A stretch of DNA of 64,000 nt from an uncultured Sphingomonadaceae bacterium (GCA_947497455.1 CANMGU010000002.1:1024506-1088505); one strand, 5' to 3'. Numbered from the stretch's first letter, positions 17,905 through 27,104 are shown. Made by a program: numbers and translations. Notes: a model not told the origin generated them from the letters alone.

Positions 17905-18822
17905 ATGTCATCAGATCTTCATCCCAATGTTCCTGATACCGAATATCGCGGTTTGATTGGCCTGCTGCCGGCGATTGCCCGTCCTTATGCGGTGCTTGCG
18001 CGTCTTGATCGCCCAATTGGCTGGTGGCTGCTCTTCTGGCCTTGCGCTTGGGGTATTGCGTTGGCTGGCGGTGCAGTGCTGCGTTGGGATTTACTGCTCT
18101 GGTTGCTCTTGGGATCTATTGCGATGCGCGGTGCGGGCTGTGTCTATAATGATATTGTTGACCGAGACCTCGACAAGAAAGTTGAACGTACCCGCTCACG
18201 GCCTCTGGCTAGTGGAGTTGTATCGCCAAAAGCGGCTTGGATATGGTTGGGGATTTTATGTCTGATCGGATTAGCAGCATGGCTTCAGCTTAATCTGACG
18301 GCCAAACTCGTTGCGCTCGCTAGCCTCGTCTTGGTGGCTGGCTATCCCTTTATGAAACGGATCACCTGGTGGCCACAGGCCTGGCTTGGTATGGTCTTTT
18401 CATGGGGGGTATTGGTTGGATGGTTGGCGATAGAGCCCGGTTTTTCATGGGTGATGTTGCTGCTCTATGCGGGATCAATATTCTGGGTCGTTGGTTTTGA
18501 CACGGTCTACGCCCTGCAGGATCGAGAGGATGATGCGCTAGTGGGTATTCGATCAAGCGCACTCAGGCTTGGCGATAATGTGCGTTTTGGGGTGCTGGTT
18601 TTCTATTGTTTGGCGCTGGCCTGTTGGGCCGGTGCATTCTGGATCGTACGACCGCAGGCTTTGGGTTTGGTTGCCCTGACACCGCTGGCACTACATTTGT
18701 TGTGGCAAGTGAGCACACTGAATAGCCGCGACGGCGACGATGCTCTGGCCAAATTCCGATCCAATCGGTTTGCCGGTTTCCTGATGTTTCTTGCCTGTCT
18801 GGTGCTCGGACAGGCTGGCTAG
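17905..18822 (+). CDS. ubiA: 4-hydroxybenzoate polyprenyltransferase
   Basis: This membrane enzyme attaches the polyprenyl chain to 4-hydroxybenzoate in ubiquinone biosynthesis. Both Asp-rich motifs that bind Mg-prenyl diphosphate are present: NDIVDRDLD at residues 82-90 and DREDD at about 206-210. RTRSRPLASG and GIRSSALRLGD follow them, as in UbiA. About eight or nine hydrophobic helices fill the 305 residues. No other ubi genes are adjacent. A REP-like element sits upstream. Confidence 0.93.
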   Translation: MSSDLHPNVPDTEYRGLIGLLPAIARPYAVLARLDRPIGWWLLFWPCAWGIALAGGAVLRWDLLLWLLLGSIAMRGAGCVYNDIVDRDLDKKVERTRSRPLASGVVSPKAAWIWLGILCLIGLAAWLQLNLTAKLVALASLVLVAGYPFMKRITWWPQAWLGMVFSWGVLVGWLAIEPGFSWVMLLLYAGSIFWVVGFDTVYALQDREDDALVGIRSSALRLGDNVRFGVLVFYCLALACWAGAFWIVRPQALGLVALTPLALHLLWQVSTLNSRDGDDALAKFRSNRFAGFLMFLACLVLGQAG

Positions 18823-18926
18823 AGCAAATCTCTTTCCGGTTTCGTTACATTGCCTCTTGCAACCTATGCAGATTCTGGCATCTTTAACTGCATAGTTAAA
18901 ATCACAAACCATCCCGGAGAGCCTGA

Positions 18927-19946
18927 ATGAAACGACGCCGTCTCGGCAAAAGTGCCTTGCATGTTTCCGATATATGCATGGGCACGATGACATTTGGCAC
19001 CGGCGCTGATGAAGCCATGTCGCATAAGATCATGGATCAATCGCTGGATGCAGGGATCAATTTTTTCGATACCGCCGAAATTTACCCGGTGCCGCCAAAG
19101 CTCGAATATGCGGGGCGTACCGAAGAAATCGTTGGCCGCTGGTTGAAAGATAAAGGCCGCGATTCGATCATATTGGCAACAAAAGTGGCCGGTCCCAGCG
19201 GTGGCTGGTTTCAAGCTGCCGTTCGTCAGGGCAACACCGCTCTCGACCGCCACAATATTGTCAAGGCGCTGGATGACAGCCTGAAACGTCTGGGGACAGA
19301 CTATATTGATCTGTACCAGACGCATTGGCCCGATCATGGCACCGCTTATGACGAGACCATGGAAGTGCTTGATGATCAGATTCGCGCCGGAAAAATTCGC
19401 GCAATTGGCTGTTCGAATGAAACCAGCTGGGGATTGATGAAATCGCTTGAAGCATCTGAACGACTCGGCGTCACCCGCTACTGCACGATCCAGAATAATT
19501 TCAGCATGAACAATCGCCGTTTCGAAGATGAATTGGCGCAAGTGTGCAAAAAGGAAGGTGTCAGTCTGATCCCTTACTCGCCGCTTGCAGGAGGGGTTTT
19601 GTCTGGCAAATATAATGATGGAGCGAAGCCGGAGGGTGCACGTTTTTCGGCCTATCTTGCGATGGAAGGCAAGCGCCAGTTCAAAATGGCACAACGCTTT
19701 GTGAACGAGAAAAGCATCGCGTCGACCGAGCGGTTTATGGCCATCGCCGAAGAAGCTGGTATTGCTCCAGTAACTCTCGCCACCGCCTGGTCCAAGCAAC
19801 ATGATTTTGTCGCGTCCACGATTGTTGGTGCGACGCATACGGACCAGCTACCCGACATTTTTGCTGCGAGTGAACTGGTGCTCAGTGATGAGGTTATGAA
19901 GGCAGTCGACAAAGTGACGAAAGACATTCTCTATCCGATGGGCTGA
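18927..19946 (+). CDS. Aldo/keto reductase
   Basis: A 339-residue AKR (Tas-like) enzyme. The N-terminus RRRLGKSALHVSDICMGTM, the catalytic Asp/Tyr segment NFFDTAEIY, the lysine in ILATKVAGPSGG and the histidine in LYQTHWPD are in place. The NADPH-binding part (IPYSPLAGGVLSGKY; TIVGATHTDQL) follows. A GGAGAG ribosome binding site precedes the ATG. It is the first of three same-strand oxidoreductase genes with gaps of about 30 bases, suggesting an operon. The substrate is unknown. Confidence 0.88.
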   Translation: MKRRRLGKSALHVSDICMGTMTFGTGADEAMSHKIMDQSLDAGINFFDTAEIYPVPPKLEYAGRTEEIVGRWLKDKGRDSIILATKVAGPSGGWFQAAVRQGNTALDRHNIVKALDDSLKRLGTDYIDLYQTHWPDHGTAYDETMEVLDDQIRAGKIRAIGCSNETSWGLMKSLEASERLGVTRYCTIQNNFSMNNRRFEDELAQVCKKEGVSLIPYSPLAGGVLSGKYNDGAKPEGARFSAYLAMEGKRQFKMAQRFVNEKSIASTERFMAIAEEAGIAPVTLATAWSKQHDFVASTIVGATHTDQLPDIFAASELVLSDEVMKAVDKVTKDILYPMG

Positions 19947-19978
19947 TTGGACTAAGCTATTCAACGAAAGATAAATTT

Positions 19979-20914
19979 ATGAACCGTATTCTCGAGCATA
20001 CCGGTGCGAAATATCCGATTGTGCAGGCCCCAATGGGCTGGATTGCCCGCTCACAACTGGCGTCTGCTGTCTGTAACGCTGGCGGCCTCGGCATTATCGA
20101 GACATCATCGGGCGAGACGGAAAATTGCATGGCGGAGATCGCCAAGATGAGCGATCTGACCGATGCGCCCTTTGGTGTGAACCTGCCGATCATGTTCCTG
20201 AAAGATCCGGCAATTCTCGATCATATTTGCGGTTCGGGCGTGAAGTTTGTAACGACTTCGGCCGGGAGTCCTGCCAAATTTATAGGTCCGTTGAAAGAGG
20301 CTGGCATCACGGTCTACCACGCCGTGCCAACGGTGGATGCCGCGATGAAATGTGTCGAGGCGGGCATTGACGGCCTCGTTGTTGAGGGGGCAGAGGGGGG
20401 CGGTTTCAAGAATCCTGAGGAGGTATCCACTCTGGTCTTGCTTCAGGCGATCCGCCGCCAATCCGACATTCCGATGATCGCCGCTGGCGGCGTTGCTGAT
20501 GGTAAGGGCATGGCGGCCGCTTTTGCTCTGGGTGCGGAAGCCATCCAGATGGGCACGCGTTTCGTGTCCAGCGCGGAAAGCCCCGTCCACAACAATTACA
20601 AACAGGCGATACTGGATGCCAAGGAAACTGGCACCTATGTCCTCAACAAAAAAGCCACGCCCTGCATTCGCGCCTTGAAAACCGAGCGTACCGCGAAAAT
20701 TTATGAAGATGGCCTGATGCCTCCCGATACGTTCAAAGGCATATTGGACGTCTATTTTGGTGGCGACATGGAAGCCGCCGTTGGTCTAGCCGGGCAATCA
20801 TCCGGTTTGATTGACGAGATAAAAACTGCCAAACAGATTATCGACGAAACCGTAGAAGAGTTTTTCGAAATTACCGAGCGCATGAGCGTCTTGAACGCAG
20901 CCAAAACATTCTAA
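19979..20914 (+). CDS. Nitronate monooxygenase / 2-nitropropane dioxygenase-like FMN enzyme
   Basis: The TIM-barrel FMN enzyme pattern is clear: YPIVQAPMGWIARSQLASAV, GGLGIIETSSG, then DGLVVEGAEGGGF for phosphate binding. IPMIAAGGVADGKGMAAAFALGAEAIQMGTRF closes the FMN site. The EGAEGGG histidine position is altered relative to classical nitronate monooxygenases (no His in 'EGxEAGGH'), so the reaction may differ. It is the second gene of the AKR / NMO / MDR set. Confidence 0.82.
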   Translation: MNRILEHTGAKYPIVQAPMGWIARSQLASAVCNAGGLGIIETSSGETENCMAEIAKMSDLTDAPFGVNLPIMFLKDPAILDHICGSGVKFVTTSAGSPAKFIGPLKEAGITVYHAVPTVDAAMKCVEAGIDGLVVEGAEGGGFKNPEEVSTLVLLQAIRRQSDIPMIAAGGVADGKGMAAAFALGAEAIQMGTRFVSSAESPVHNNYKQAILDAKETGTYVLNKKATPCIRALKTERTAKIYEDGLMPPDTFKGILDVYFGGDMEAAVGLAGQSSGLIDEIKTAKQIIDETVEEFFEITERMSVLNAAKTF

Positions 20915-20944
20915 TTTTTAAGTTTCACAAGAAAGGAATTCCTG

Positions 20945-22081
20945 ATGAGCATTGATAACGCCAAGCAGCTTTTTACCACCGTAACAGAGGACGGCAAGCT
21001 CGTGCTCTCGGTCGAGCCCTATGATGTGCCAGAACCGGCAGATCATGAAGTTGTCGTGCAGATGGAGGCCGTTCCGATCAATCCATCGGATTTGGGATTG
21101 CTGACTGCTCCTGCGGATATGGATACCGTGCGCAGCGAAGAAGTGGATGGTCATCCGGCTCTGGTTGCGGATATTGATCCGAGAATGATGCGCATCTTCG
21201 CTGGACGCCAGGGCAAGAAGCTTGCGGCTGGTAACGAAGGCGCCGGTAAAGTCGTTGCGGCTGGTGCATCCGATGCAGCACAGGCTTTGCTCGGCAAGAC
21301 CGTTACAATTGTCGGTGGTGAAATGTATCGCACCCACCGCGTGATGCCAGCGATGATGTGCGTGCCGCTTCCGGAAGGCGCGCCGGCAAAGGAAGGCGCG
21401 AGTCTTTTCGTCAATCCGATGACGGCGCAAGGTTTCGTCAACACCATGCGCGCAGAAGGCCATGAGGCGCTGGTCCATACCGCAGCCGCTTCCAACCTCG
21501 GCCAGATGTTGGCCAAATTGTGCTTGAAGGAGAATATTCCTTTGGTTGCGATTGTGCGGAGCGATGAACAGAAGAAAATCCTCACCGACATTGGTCTGCC
21601 GGATGGACATGTTCTCGATAGCAGCAAGGATGACTTCATGCCCACGCTTGTCGACGCACTAGCGGAAACCGGCGCAACATTGGGCTTTGATGCCATTGGC
21701 GGCGGCAAGATGGCCAATTACATCCTGACCGCAATGGAGCAAGCCGCAGCAAAACGCGGCGCAGAGTTCAGCGTCTATGGTTCAACCGTCAACAAACAGG
21801 TTTATATCTATGGCCGGCTCGACACGGGCGATACGATCCTGGGCGCGGGCTATGGCCTCTATTGGGGCGTCGGCGGCTGGCTGCTCACCCCGCATCTCGA
21901 AGAAGTTGGCATGGAGCGCATGATGGAAATGCGCATGTTCACCGTCGCCGAGCGCAATGGCATTTTCCACAGCGATTATTCGAGCGAAATCTCGCTGATG
22001 GATATGATCGATCCGGACATTGCCAAAGCTTATGAGAAGAAAGCGACGGGTGAGAAGGTGCTGGTGAATCCAAGCCTCTAA
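20945..22081 (+). CDS. MDR-family NAD(P)H-dependent oxidoreductase (quinone reductase-like)
   Basis: A 378-residue medium-chain dehydrogenase/reductase: an N-terminal GroES-like domain (VEPYDVPEPADHEVVVQMEA, NPSDLGLLTAPA) and a C-terminal cofactor domain (LVHTAAASNLGQMLAKLC, then TLGFDAIGGG). The catalytic zinc ligands of alcohol dehydrogenases are not evident, pointing to the zinc-free quinone or enoyl reductase group. A purine-rich ribosome binding site (AAGAAAGGAA) precedes the ATG. It is last in the three-gene redox operon, which ends at a bidirectional hairpin. Confidence 0.82.
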   Translation: MSIDNAKQLFTTVTEDGKLVLSVEPYDVPEPADHEVVVQMEAVPINPSDLGLLTAPADMDTVRSEEVDGHPALVADIDPRMMRIFAGRQGKKLAAGNEGAGKVVAAGASDAAQALLGKTVTIVGGEMYRTHRVMPAMMCVPLPEGAPAKEGASLFVNPMTAQGFVNTMRAEGHEALVHTAAASNLGQMLAKLCLKENIPLVAIVRSDEQKKILTDIGLPDGHVLDSSKDDFMPTLVDALAETGATLGFDAIGGGKMANYILTAMEQAAAKRGAEFSVYGSTVNKQVYIYGRLDTGDTILGAGYGLYWGVGGWLLTPHLEEVGMERMMEMRMFTVAERNGIFHSDYSSEISLMDMIDPDIAKAYEKKATGEKVLVNPSL

Positions 22082-22100
22082 GGTAGCTTGCAAAATTTAA

Positions 22101-22135
22101 CCTCGTCATCCTGAATTGGCTTCAGGATGACGAGG
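22101..22135. terminator. Perfect stem-loop between convergent genes; REP-like bidirectional terminator
   Basis: CCTCGTCATCCTGAA pairs perfectly with TTCAGGATGACGAGG around the loop TTGGC. It fills the short gap between the convergent MDR and PNPOx-family genes. The CGTCATCCTGAA arm also resembles a dispersed sphingomonad palindrome, so it may be a recruited REP element acting as a terminator for both sides. Confidence 0.7.
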
Positions 22136-22138
22136 ATG

Positions 22139-22753
22139 TTATTTCAGTTTTTTCCGCAGTTCTTCATTCTCAGCCGTCAGGCGAGCAATCTCATCCTGCA
22201 AAGGCTTGGCTGCAAGATCGACCATATCTTTTGTAAAGCGCGGGACGATATGTTGCGGGCAGTTCCAGTCGTAGGATTCCAGCGTCAGGGTCATCAGCCG
22301 CTCGGGCTCTCCCGGATAGTCGGTATCGATGATCCGTGCCGCCAGCTGCGGGTTCTCGTCCAGCTGATGGACGGAAAGATGCGCCAGCAATTTCAGCCGC
22401 TTGCGCCGGGGATAATCAACCATGAACAGGGCCACCCGATCATCGGCTCGGACATTGCCCAGGCTGATATATTGCCGGTTGCCACGATAGTCGGCAAAGC
22501 CCAGCGTCTTGTCATCCAGCACCTTCAGAAAGCCAGGCGGACCGCCACGATGCTGGACATAGGGCCAGCCATTTTCTGAAACGCTGGCCATGTAGAAACT
22601 GTCGCGGGCGGCAATGAAGGCTGCCGCGCGCTCGTCGAAATGATCAAAGCGGCGGTCTCCGGGAAAGTCTTCCCACTGTTCGCGTGCGCCATTTTCGGAC
22701 TGGGCGGAGCGGACGCTATCTGTCGTCAGCATGTCGAGAAACTTATAGGGCAT
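22139..22753 (-). CDS. Pyridoxamine 5'-phosphate oxidase-family flavoprotein
   Basis: A 204-residue split-barrel flavin-binding protein: FIAARDSFYMASVSENGWPY, VQHRGGPPGFLKVLDD and RGNRQYISLGNVRADDRVAL are the typical FMN-binding strands. The C-terminus adds a short coiled coil (DEIARLTAENEELRKKLK). The family covers oxidases, reductases and haem-handling proteins, so the reaction cannot be stated. It lies 79 bases downstream of two overlapping VOC genes and probably belongs to their SoxR-box-led transcript. Confidence 0.8.
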   Translation of the reverse strand: MPYKFLDMLTTDSVRSAQSENGAREQWEDFPGDRRFDHFDERAAAFIAARDSFYMASVSENGWPYVQHRGGPPGFLKVLDDKTLGFADYRGNRQYISLGNVRADDRVALFMVDYPRRKRLKLLAHLSVHQLDENPQLAARIIDTDYPGEPERLMTLTLESYDWNCPQHIVPRFTKDMVDLAAKPLQDEIARLTAENEELRKKLK

Positions 22754-22832
22754 GGTCTATCTCCACGGCCCGGTTCGGACCGCCACCGTGCAAGGTTACG
22801 CGCTGGCGGTCCGGAAGGGAAGATCCACCCGA

Positions 22833-23213
22833 TCAGGCGTAGCTGACAATCTCGAACTCGATCCCGTTCCAGTCGAAAAAATAGAACCGCCGCCCCGGAT
22901 CATAGTCTTCATGACCAAAGGGTTCCAGCCCAGCCGCAACGACTTTGGCTTCGACGGCGTCGAGATTATCGACGGTCATCCCGACATGGTTCATCGGTTC
23001 GCCCTTGCGAAATTGGGGAGCGGCGGCTTGCACCTTTTCGTTGGTATAGAGCGCGAGATACTGATCATCAGTCCCGACGTGGATCGTGTGGCCACCCAAC
23101 ATTGATGGCCCCTCCCACCGGATATGCCATCCAAAAAGGTCGCGCATCAGGTCGGCGGACCGCTGCGGGTCGCTGACTGTCATGTTCACATGTTCCAGCA
23201 TTACATTTGTCAT
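22833..23213 (-). CDS. VOC family protein (glyoxalase/dioxygenase fold)
   Basis: A 126-residue single-domain VOC protein: MLEHVNMTVSDPQRSADLM at the N-terminus, GGHTIHVGTDDQYLALY and NHVGMTVDNLDAVEAKVVAA, then FYFFDWNGIEFEIVSY. Metal ligands are likely the His near the start (EHVN), the His in NHVG and the Glu in IEFE. It overlaps the upstream VOC gene by four bases (ATGA), suggesting coupled translation. The reaction is unknown: glyoxalase, fosfomycin-type or dioxygenase chemistry are all possible. Confidence 0.82.
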   Translation of the reverse strand: MTNVMLEHVNMTVSDPQRSADLMRDLFGWHIRWEGPSMLGGHTIHVGTDDQYLALYTNEKVQAAAPQFRKGEPMNHVGMTVDNLDAVEAKVVAAGLEPFGHEDYDPGRRFYFFDWNGIEFEIVSYA

Positions 23214-23611
23214 TTTTCATATCCTTTTCCTTGGTTGCTGTCTGAAATTCGCCATGGCGGGAAGCGGCGATTGTCGCCGCCGTAAAAGAGGCACAAAGTA
23301 TTGCCGGCGGGATCACGCAGACGCGCCTCGCGCCAGCCCCAGCTTTGATCTGTCGGCTGTGTATCAAAGGCGATGCCTTTGGCCTCCAGAGCCGCAACGT
23401 CGGCGTCGAGCGCGTCGGTTTCGAAATAGATCATGCCGGTCGGCTCGTGAACTTGATCCACCTTGTGAATGGAGAAAGTCTCACCGCTATCCGTTTCAAA
23501 ACGCGCATAGCGGGGCGGTGCATCGACAATCTGGACAAGGCCCAGCGTCTGATAAAATCGAACGGATGCGTCATAATCGAGACATCCGACGGTTACCTGG
23601 TTTAACTTCAC
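23210..23611 (-). CDS. VOC family protein
   Basis: A 133-residue VOC protein: MKLNQVTVGCLDYDASVRFY, TLGLVQIVDAPPRYARFE, then GMIYFETDALDADVAALEAKG and ARLRDPAGNTLCLFYGGDN. It is the first gene of the VOC-VOC-PNPOx set and lies about 120 bases downstream of a promoter that overlaps a SoxR box. This suggests induction by redox-cycling compounds. The usual N-terminal metal-binding His is Gln here (NQVTV), so metal binding may differ. Confidence 0.82.
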   Translation of the reverse strand: MKLNQVTVGCLDYDASVRFYQTLGLVQIVDAPPRYARFETDSGETFSIHKVDQVHEPTGMIYFETDALDADVAALEAKGIAFDTQPTDQSWGWREARLRDPAGNTLCLFYGGDNRRFPPWRISDSNQGKGYEK

Positions 23612-23732
23612 AATCTTGATCCCTTGTTCAAACGGTAGGACAGGTTGGATGGCTCTTATCTTGCACTGGTGCGCCGGTCTTTTCTCCCCGGATTTCCAGT
23701 CACAAAGGCAATCTTTCTGTCCTCACTTGCGA

Positions 23733-23763
23733 TTCGTACAACCTCAAGTTAAGTTGAGGTCAA
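23733..23763 (-). promoter_or_regulatory. SoxR box within a 19-bp-spaced promoter for the VOC operon
   Basis: CCTCAAGTTAAGTTGAGG at 23742-23759 differs from the classical enteric soxS operator CCTCAAGTTAACTTGAGG at one central base. On the minus strand it lies between TTGACC (-35, 23758-23763) and TACGAA (-10, 23733-23738) with exactly 19 bp between, the overlong spacer typical of MerR-family-activated promoters. The box is also 42 bases upstream of soxR on the plus strand, so SoxR may influence its own gene. Confidence 0.85.
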
Positions 23764-23800
23764 GAGATTATTTTGACGGCTGTTTTTGAAAGGGAAATTC

Positions 23801-24244
23801 ATGCCAGATACCAAAGCCCTGACCATCGGTGCCCTCGCCGCGCGGACGGGCCTGTCGGTCTCGGCCATCCGTTTCTATGAGGAAAAGGGGTTGGTCGAAC
23901 CCTTCCGCACCAGCGGCGGTCAGCGGCGGTTTTTGCGGTCCGACATAAGGCGCCTGTCCTTCGTCCTGATTGCGCAGCAATTGGGCCTGAGTATCGGAGA
24001 GATTGAACGCCAACTGGCGAGCCTCCCGCATGGCCGTACGCCGACACAGGCCGACTGGACCCGGATCAGCAAAGCGATGCGCAAGGTAATTAACGCGCGT
24101 ATTGCCGAACTGGAACGCACGCGGGACCGGCTCGACGGATGCATTGGTTGCGGTTGCCTAAGCCTGAAGAAATGCCAGCTCTATAATCCGGAAGACCGGG
24201 TGGGATTAAAGGGGCCTGGGCCAAGGCTGATTTTGGAGGATTAG
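23801..24244 (+). CDS. soxR: Redox-sensitive transcriptional activator SoxR
   Basis: A MerR-family regulator of 147 residues. The N-terminal winged helix reads LTIGALAARTGLSVSAIRFY, EEKGLVEPFRTSGGQRRF. The [2Fe-2S] cluster site CIGCGCLSLKKC gives Cys 114, 117, 119 and 125 in the diagnostic Cx2CxCx5C spacing. Oxidation of the cluster by redox-cycling agents activates promoters with 19-20 bp spacers. The start MPDTKALT is chosen over an ATG five codons earlier as the family norm. No soxS is present, as expected outside enterics; the divergent VOC operon is the evident target. Confidence 0.94.
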   Translation: MPDTKALTIGALAARTGLSVSAIRFYEEKGLVEPFRTSGGQRRFLRSDIRRLSFVLIAQQLGLSIGEIERQLASLPHGRTPTQADWTRISKAMRKVINARIAELERTRDRLDGCIGCGCLSLKKCQLYNPEDRVGLKGPGPRLILED

Positions 24245-24265
24245 TGGATTTTCATGGTCTTTCTA

Positions 24266-24296
24266 ATGCCTGTTTCATCCCGAAAGCGGATACTAG
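24266..24296. repeat. Dispersed palindromic repeat, 'CATCCCG' variant
   Basis: TTTCATCCCGAAAGCGGATACTAG matches the second copy at 33420-33450 and resembles the AAAGCGGACATTAG half of the palindrome family found at 33382, 41101, 50058 and 57179. The left arm is degraded. Confidence 0.55.
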
Positions 24297-24360
24297 TGAA
24301 TTCGAGTCCCCGTTAAACCCAACCTACCCAAATAGCTTTCTAGCCAAGCCCTTGGACCTA

Positions 24361-24392
24361 CAAAAAAGGCGAGACTGCGAACAGTCCCGCCT
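24361..24392 (-). terminator. Rho-independent terminator of TonB-receptor gene
   Basis: On the minus strand AGGCGGGACTG pairs with CAGTCTCGCCT (one mismatch) around a short TTCG loop and is followed by TTTTTT. It lies about 20 bases beyond the receptor stop codon. Confidence 0.85.
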
Positions 24393-24414
24393 CTGAATTT
24401 CAGCCATCCAGTCT

Positions 24415-26889
24415 TTACTGAAACTTGAACTTTGCCCGCAAACCGATGGAACGCGGTGGCAGCACGTTGGTTCGGAAACGCCGGACATTGTGGGTCAATA
24501 TTGTTTGGTTGTTCAGCGGAGTATTCGACGCACTGGATTCTGAAAAATCGTTGAACAGATTATTGGCATATGCCGTTATGGACCATCTTTCCGCTTGATA
24601 GCCAAGGGCAATGTCCGCACGGCCATAGCTAGGCAGTGTAAAACTACCGCCGCGCCCGCCGATTACGGTCAATACATTGCCTTGCCATGCATAGCTGCCG
24701 TTAAATATGATGTCCGCACCATTGTTGAGCGGCAGGCGGTATTCTCCGAAAATCGAATATTGTGTTTTGGGAGAACCAGGCAATCGATCTCCATCCTGGC
24801 CGGCTTCCAGCGATGTACCAAATCCCGGTGGCTGGATGGTTTGTACCAGTCCAGGGACATCCGCGGTCAGCTTGGCATCCGTGTAGCTGAAATTCCCGCT
24901 CAGTCTGAAATTATCGGTAACACGCCAGCTGCCTGAAAGTTCAAATCCTTTGGATTCTGCAGACACGCCATTGACGGTTATGCTGGTGCCCGCATTGATC
25001 GACGTCGCTGCGATTTGCGGGTCTTTCCAGTCAATGAAGAACAGTGCGCCGTTCAAAATCAAATCGCCGTTGAGCCAGGTCGTTTTCGCGCCAATTTCGT
25101 AGCTGTTCACAGTGTCTGGCTCAAAAAACCGCTCATTGCCTGGAAAAATATCGTTCGGGTCAGGGCTGAATTGCTGTCCCGGCCCAAGCAGACACAGACC
25201 TTGGCCACCCGGCATAAAGACATCAGGGCAAGGTTGTCCGCCATTGGTCTCACCAACACGGAATCCCTGACTAAAGGTTGCGTATACTGTATTTCCGTCA
25301 CCGAATTTGTAAGCCGAGTTGATTTTGAACAACTCGCCGTTACGCGACTGATTTGGGGCGAGTGTCAGTTGGTTTTCAATATCTGACAGTGGATAAGGGT
25401 TGAATTCAGGCCCCGCGAAAAGTGGGAAATCGGTGGAGTTGGCTGTATCGAGAGAATAGTCATAATATCGACCGCCCACCGTGACCGACCAAGCGTCCGT
25501 GATATTATATCCAATTTCACCAAATACAGCGAATTCTTCAAGCCTGGTCCGATCAGCTTCGAAATATTCGAGATCATTCAGATCGGGGCGCGCTCCAACC
25601 AAAGCACCATAACCGGGCGTAAACTCAGATGACAGTGCGTTATATTTGTTCTTGTTATAAAAAGCCCCAACAATCCAGTTTAGCGGGCTATCGCCTTTGG
25701 AAACGAGGCGCAATTCCTGATTGAATATCTCGGTTTCTTCGTCTTCAAAGGTAAATGCCGTGAATGTAGGGAATGTCTCGTAGGAATATTCAAGAGAGAT
25801 CAGCAAATCGGTCTGATCGCGCTGACCATTTTCCTTGACCGTCGCATATCCGGTTGCCGAAGTCAGTTCGGCAAATCCGAGATCAGCAGTGACCTCCAAT
25901 GCCAAAAGTTGGCTGTCGCGTTCATTTGGTTCTGCAACCCGACCGCCAAATTCATATCGGCCAGAAGGAATGGTGGTGGTGCGGAAAGAAGAGGTATTGC
26001 GCCCACCATATTCGCTCAATTGAAAATAGTAGGTGAGAGTTGCATCAATAGCATCGATTGGTTGCCAGCGCGCTGCGATACGTCCTCCCAAAATTTCTTC
26101 GGTATTCGCATCTTCAATGGGGTCAAAATTTGCAGCCCTTTCGGCAGCGTTGTTGAAATCAGGGTCAGGATTGGAAACTCCCGGCTCCTGAACAACAAAC
26201 GGATAATCGATAAAGCCCTGATCATTCAAGTAATCGAACGAACCCCGGATGGCGAAATTATCTGAAAGGGGCAAATTAATCGTAACCCCCACATCGTTGC
26301 TAATCCCGTCGCCTTCCTTGTAAGTATAGGCGTCCGCACGGGCCTCAAGCTGAATGCCCGAAAAATCCGGTTTGTTCGGTATATAGCGAATAGCTCCGCC
26401 CAATGTACCTGCGCCGTAAAGCGTGCCTTGTGGGCCAAGCAATACTTCCACCCGCTGGAGGTCGTTGAGACGCAAATCGACAAATAGCGGAATGTCTCCG
26501 ACATAGGTTGCGACGCTGCCGCCGCCATCTTCCTGGCCAAAAGCGCTGGCAATCGGATCGGCATTTAGTCCGCGCACGACAATACGGTTTCCGTCACGGC
26601 CACCCTGATCGGCCACATTAATGCCTGGAACAAAGGCAACAAGTTCGGAAATGTCATCAAATCCCTGTTCCTCGATTTGTTCGCCCCCAACTGCTGCGAT
26701 ATTGATTGGAATATCCTGAACTGATTCCGCACGGCGCGTTGCCGTTACGATGATGACATTGCTGTCATCTTCTTCGGCGGAAGCCTCTTGAGCAAATGCA
26801 GGGGGCGCCACTATGGCTGTTCCAATAGGCAAGGTTAAAAGACTTGCCGTCATTTTCAAACGACTCTTGAAAGTTGAACTATGCGCCAT
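24415..26889 (-). CDS. TonB-dependent outer-membrane receptor
   Basis: An 824-residue receptor. It has a signal peptide ending around AFAQ, a TonB box-like NVIIVTATRRAESVQDIPI, and a plug domain with GINVADQGGRDGNRIVVRGL and VEVLLGPQGTLYGAGTLGG. A 22-strand barrel ends with a terminal aromatic (AKFKFQ). It imports an unidentified substrate across the outer membrane using TonB/ExbBD energy. ATG 26889 is chosen because GGGAG lies seven bases upstream. It is divergent from a TPR-sulfotransferase gene. Proximity to the hydantoinase/NCS1 operon suggests, but does not prove, a cyclic amide or purine-like substrate. Confidence 0.93.
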   Translation of the reverse strand: MAHSSTFKSRLKMTASLLTLPIGTAIVAPPAFAQEASAEEDDSNVIIVTATRRAESVQDIPINIAAVGGEQIEEQGFDDISELVAFVPGINVADQGGRDGNRIVVRGLNADPIASAFGQEDGGGSVATYVGDIPLFVDLRLNDLQRVEVLLGPQGTLYGAGTLGGAIRYIPNKPDFSGIQLEARADAYTYKEGDGISNDVGVTINLPLSDNFAIRGSFDYLNDQGFIDYPFVVQEPGVSNPDPDFNNAAERAANFDPIEDANTEEILGGRIAARWQPIDAIDATLTYYFQLSEYGGRNTSSFRTTTIPSGRYEFGGRVAEPNERDSQLLALEVTADLGFAELTSATGYATVKENGQRDQTDLLISLEYSYETFPTFTAFTFEDEETEIFNQELRLVSKGDSPLNWIVGAFYNKNKYNALSSEFTPGYGALVGARPDLNDLEYFEADRTRLEEFAVFGEIGYNITDAWSVTVGGRYYDYSLDTANSTDFPLFAGPEFNPYPLSDIENQLTLAPNQSRNGELFKINSAYKFGDGNTVYATFSQGFRVGETNGGQPCPDVFMPGGQGLCLLGPGQQFSPDPNDIFPGNERFFEPDTVNSYEIGAKTTWLNGDLILNGALFFIDWKDPQIAATSINAGTSITVNGVSAESKGFELSGSWRVTDNFRLSGNFSYTDAKLTADVPGLVQTIQPPGFGTSLEAGQDGDRLPGSPKTQYSIFGEYRLPLNNGADIIFNGSYAWQGNVLTVIGGRGGSFTLPSYGRADIALGYQAERWSITAYANNLFNDFSESSASNTPLNNQTILTHNVRRFRTNVLPPRSIGLRAKFKFQ

Positions 26890-27104
26890 GATGATACTCC
26901 CGACCAGATTATGCTTTACAGCACGTTGCAAACGAACGTGCCCCCAGTTACTGCTTAGTCTATAAGCTAACCTAAAAGATAGTCGGCAAAATTGGCTATT
27001 GAAAGCAGCTAAAATAGCTCAATAATTTCGCTTAATTCGGTACTGGAGCAAAATTTGATTTCTAGGGACAGGTTTGCGGCAATATGGGGACCGGAGCTTA
27101 GCAT

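Noticed and set aside
18864..19838. Open frame of 324 codons opposite the aldo/keto reductase
   Set aside because: Antisense shadow of a clear enzyme gene, with no recognisable domain.
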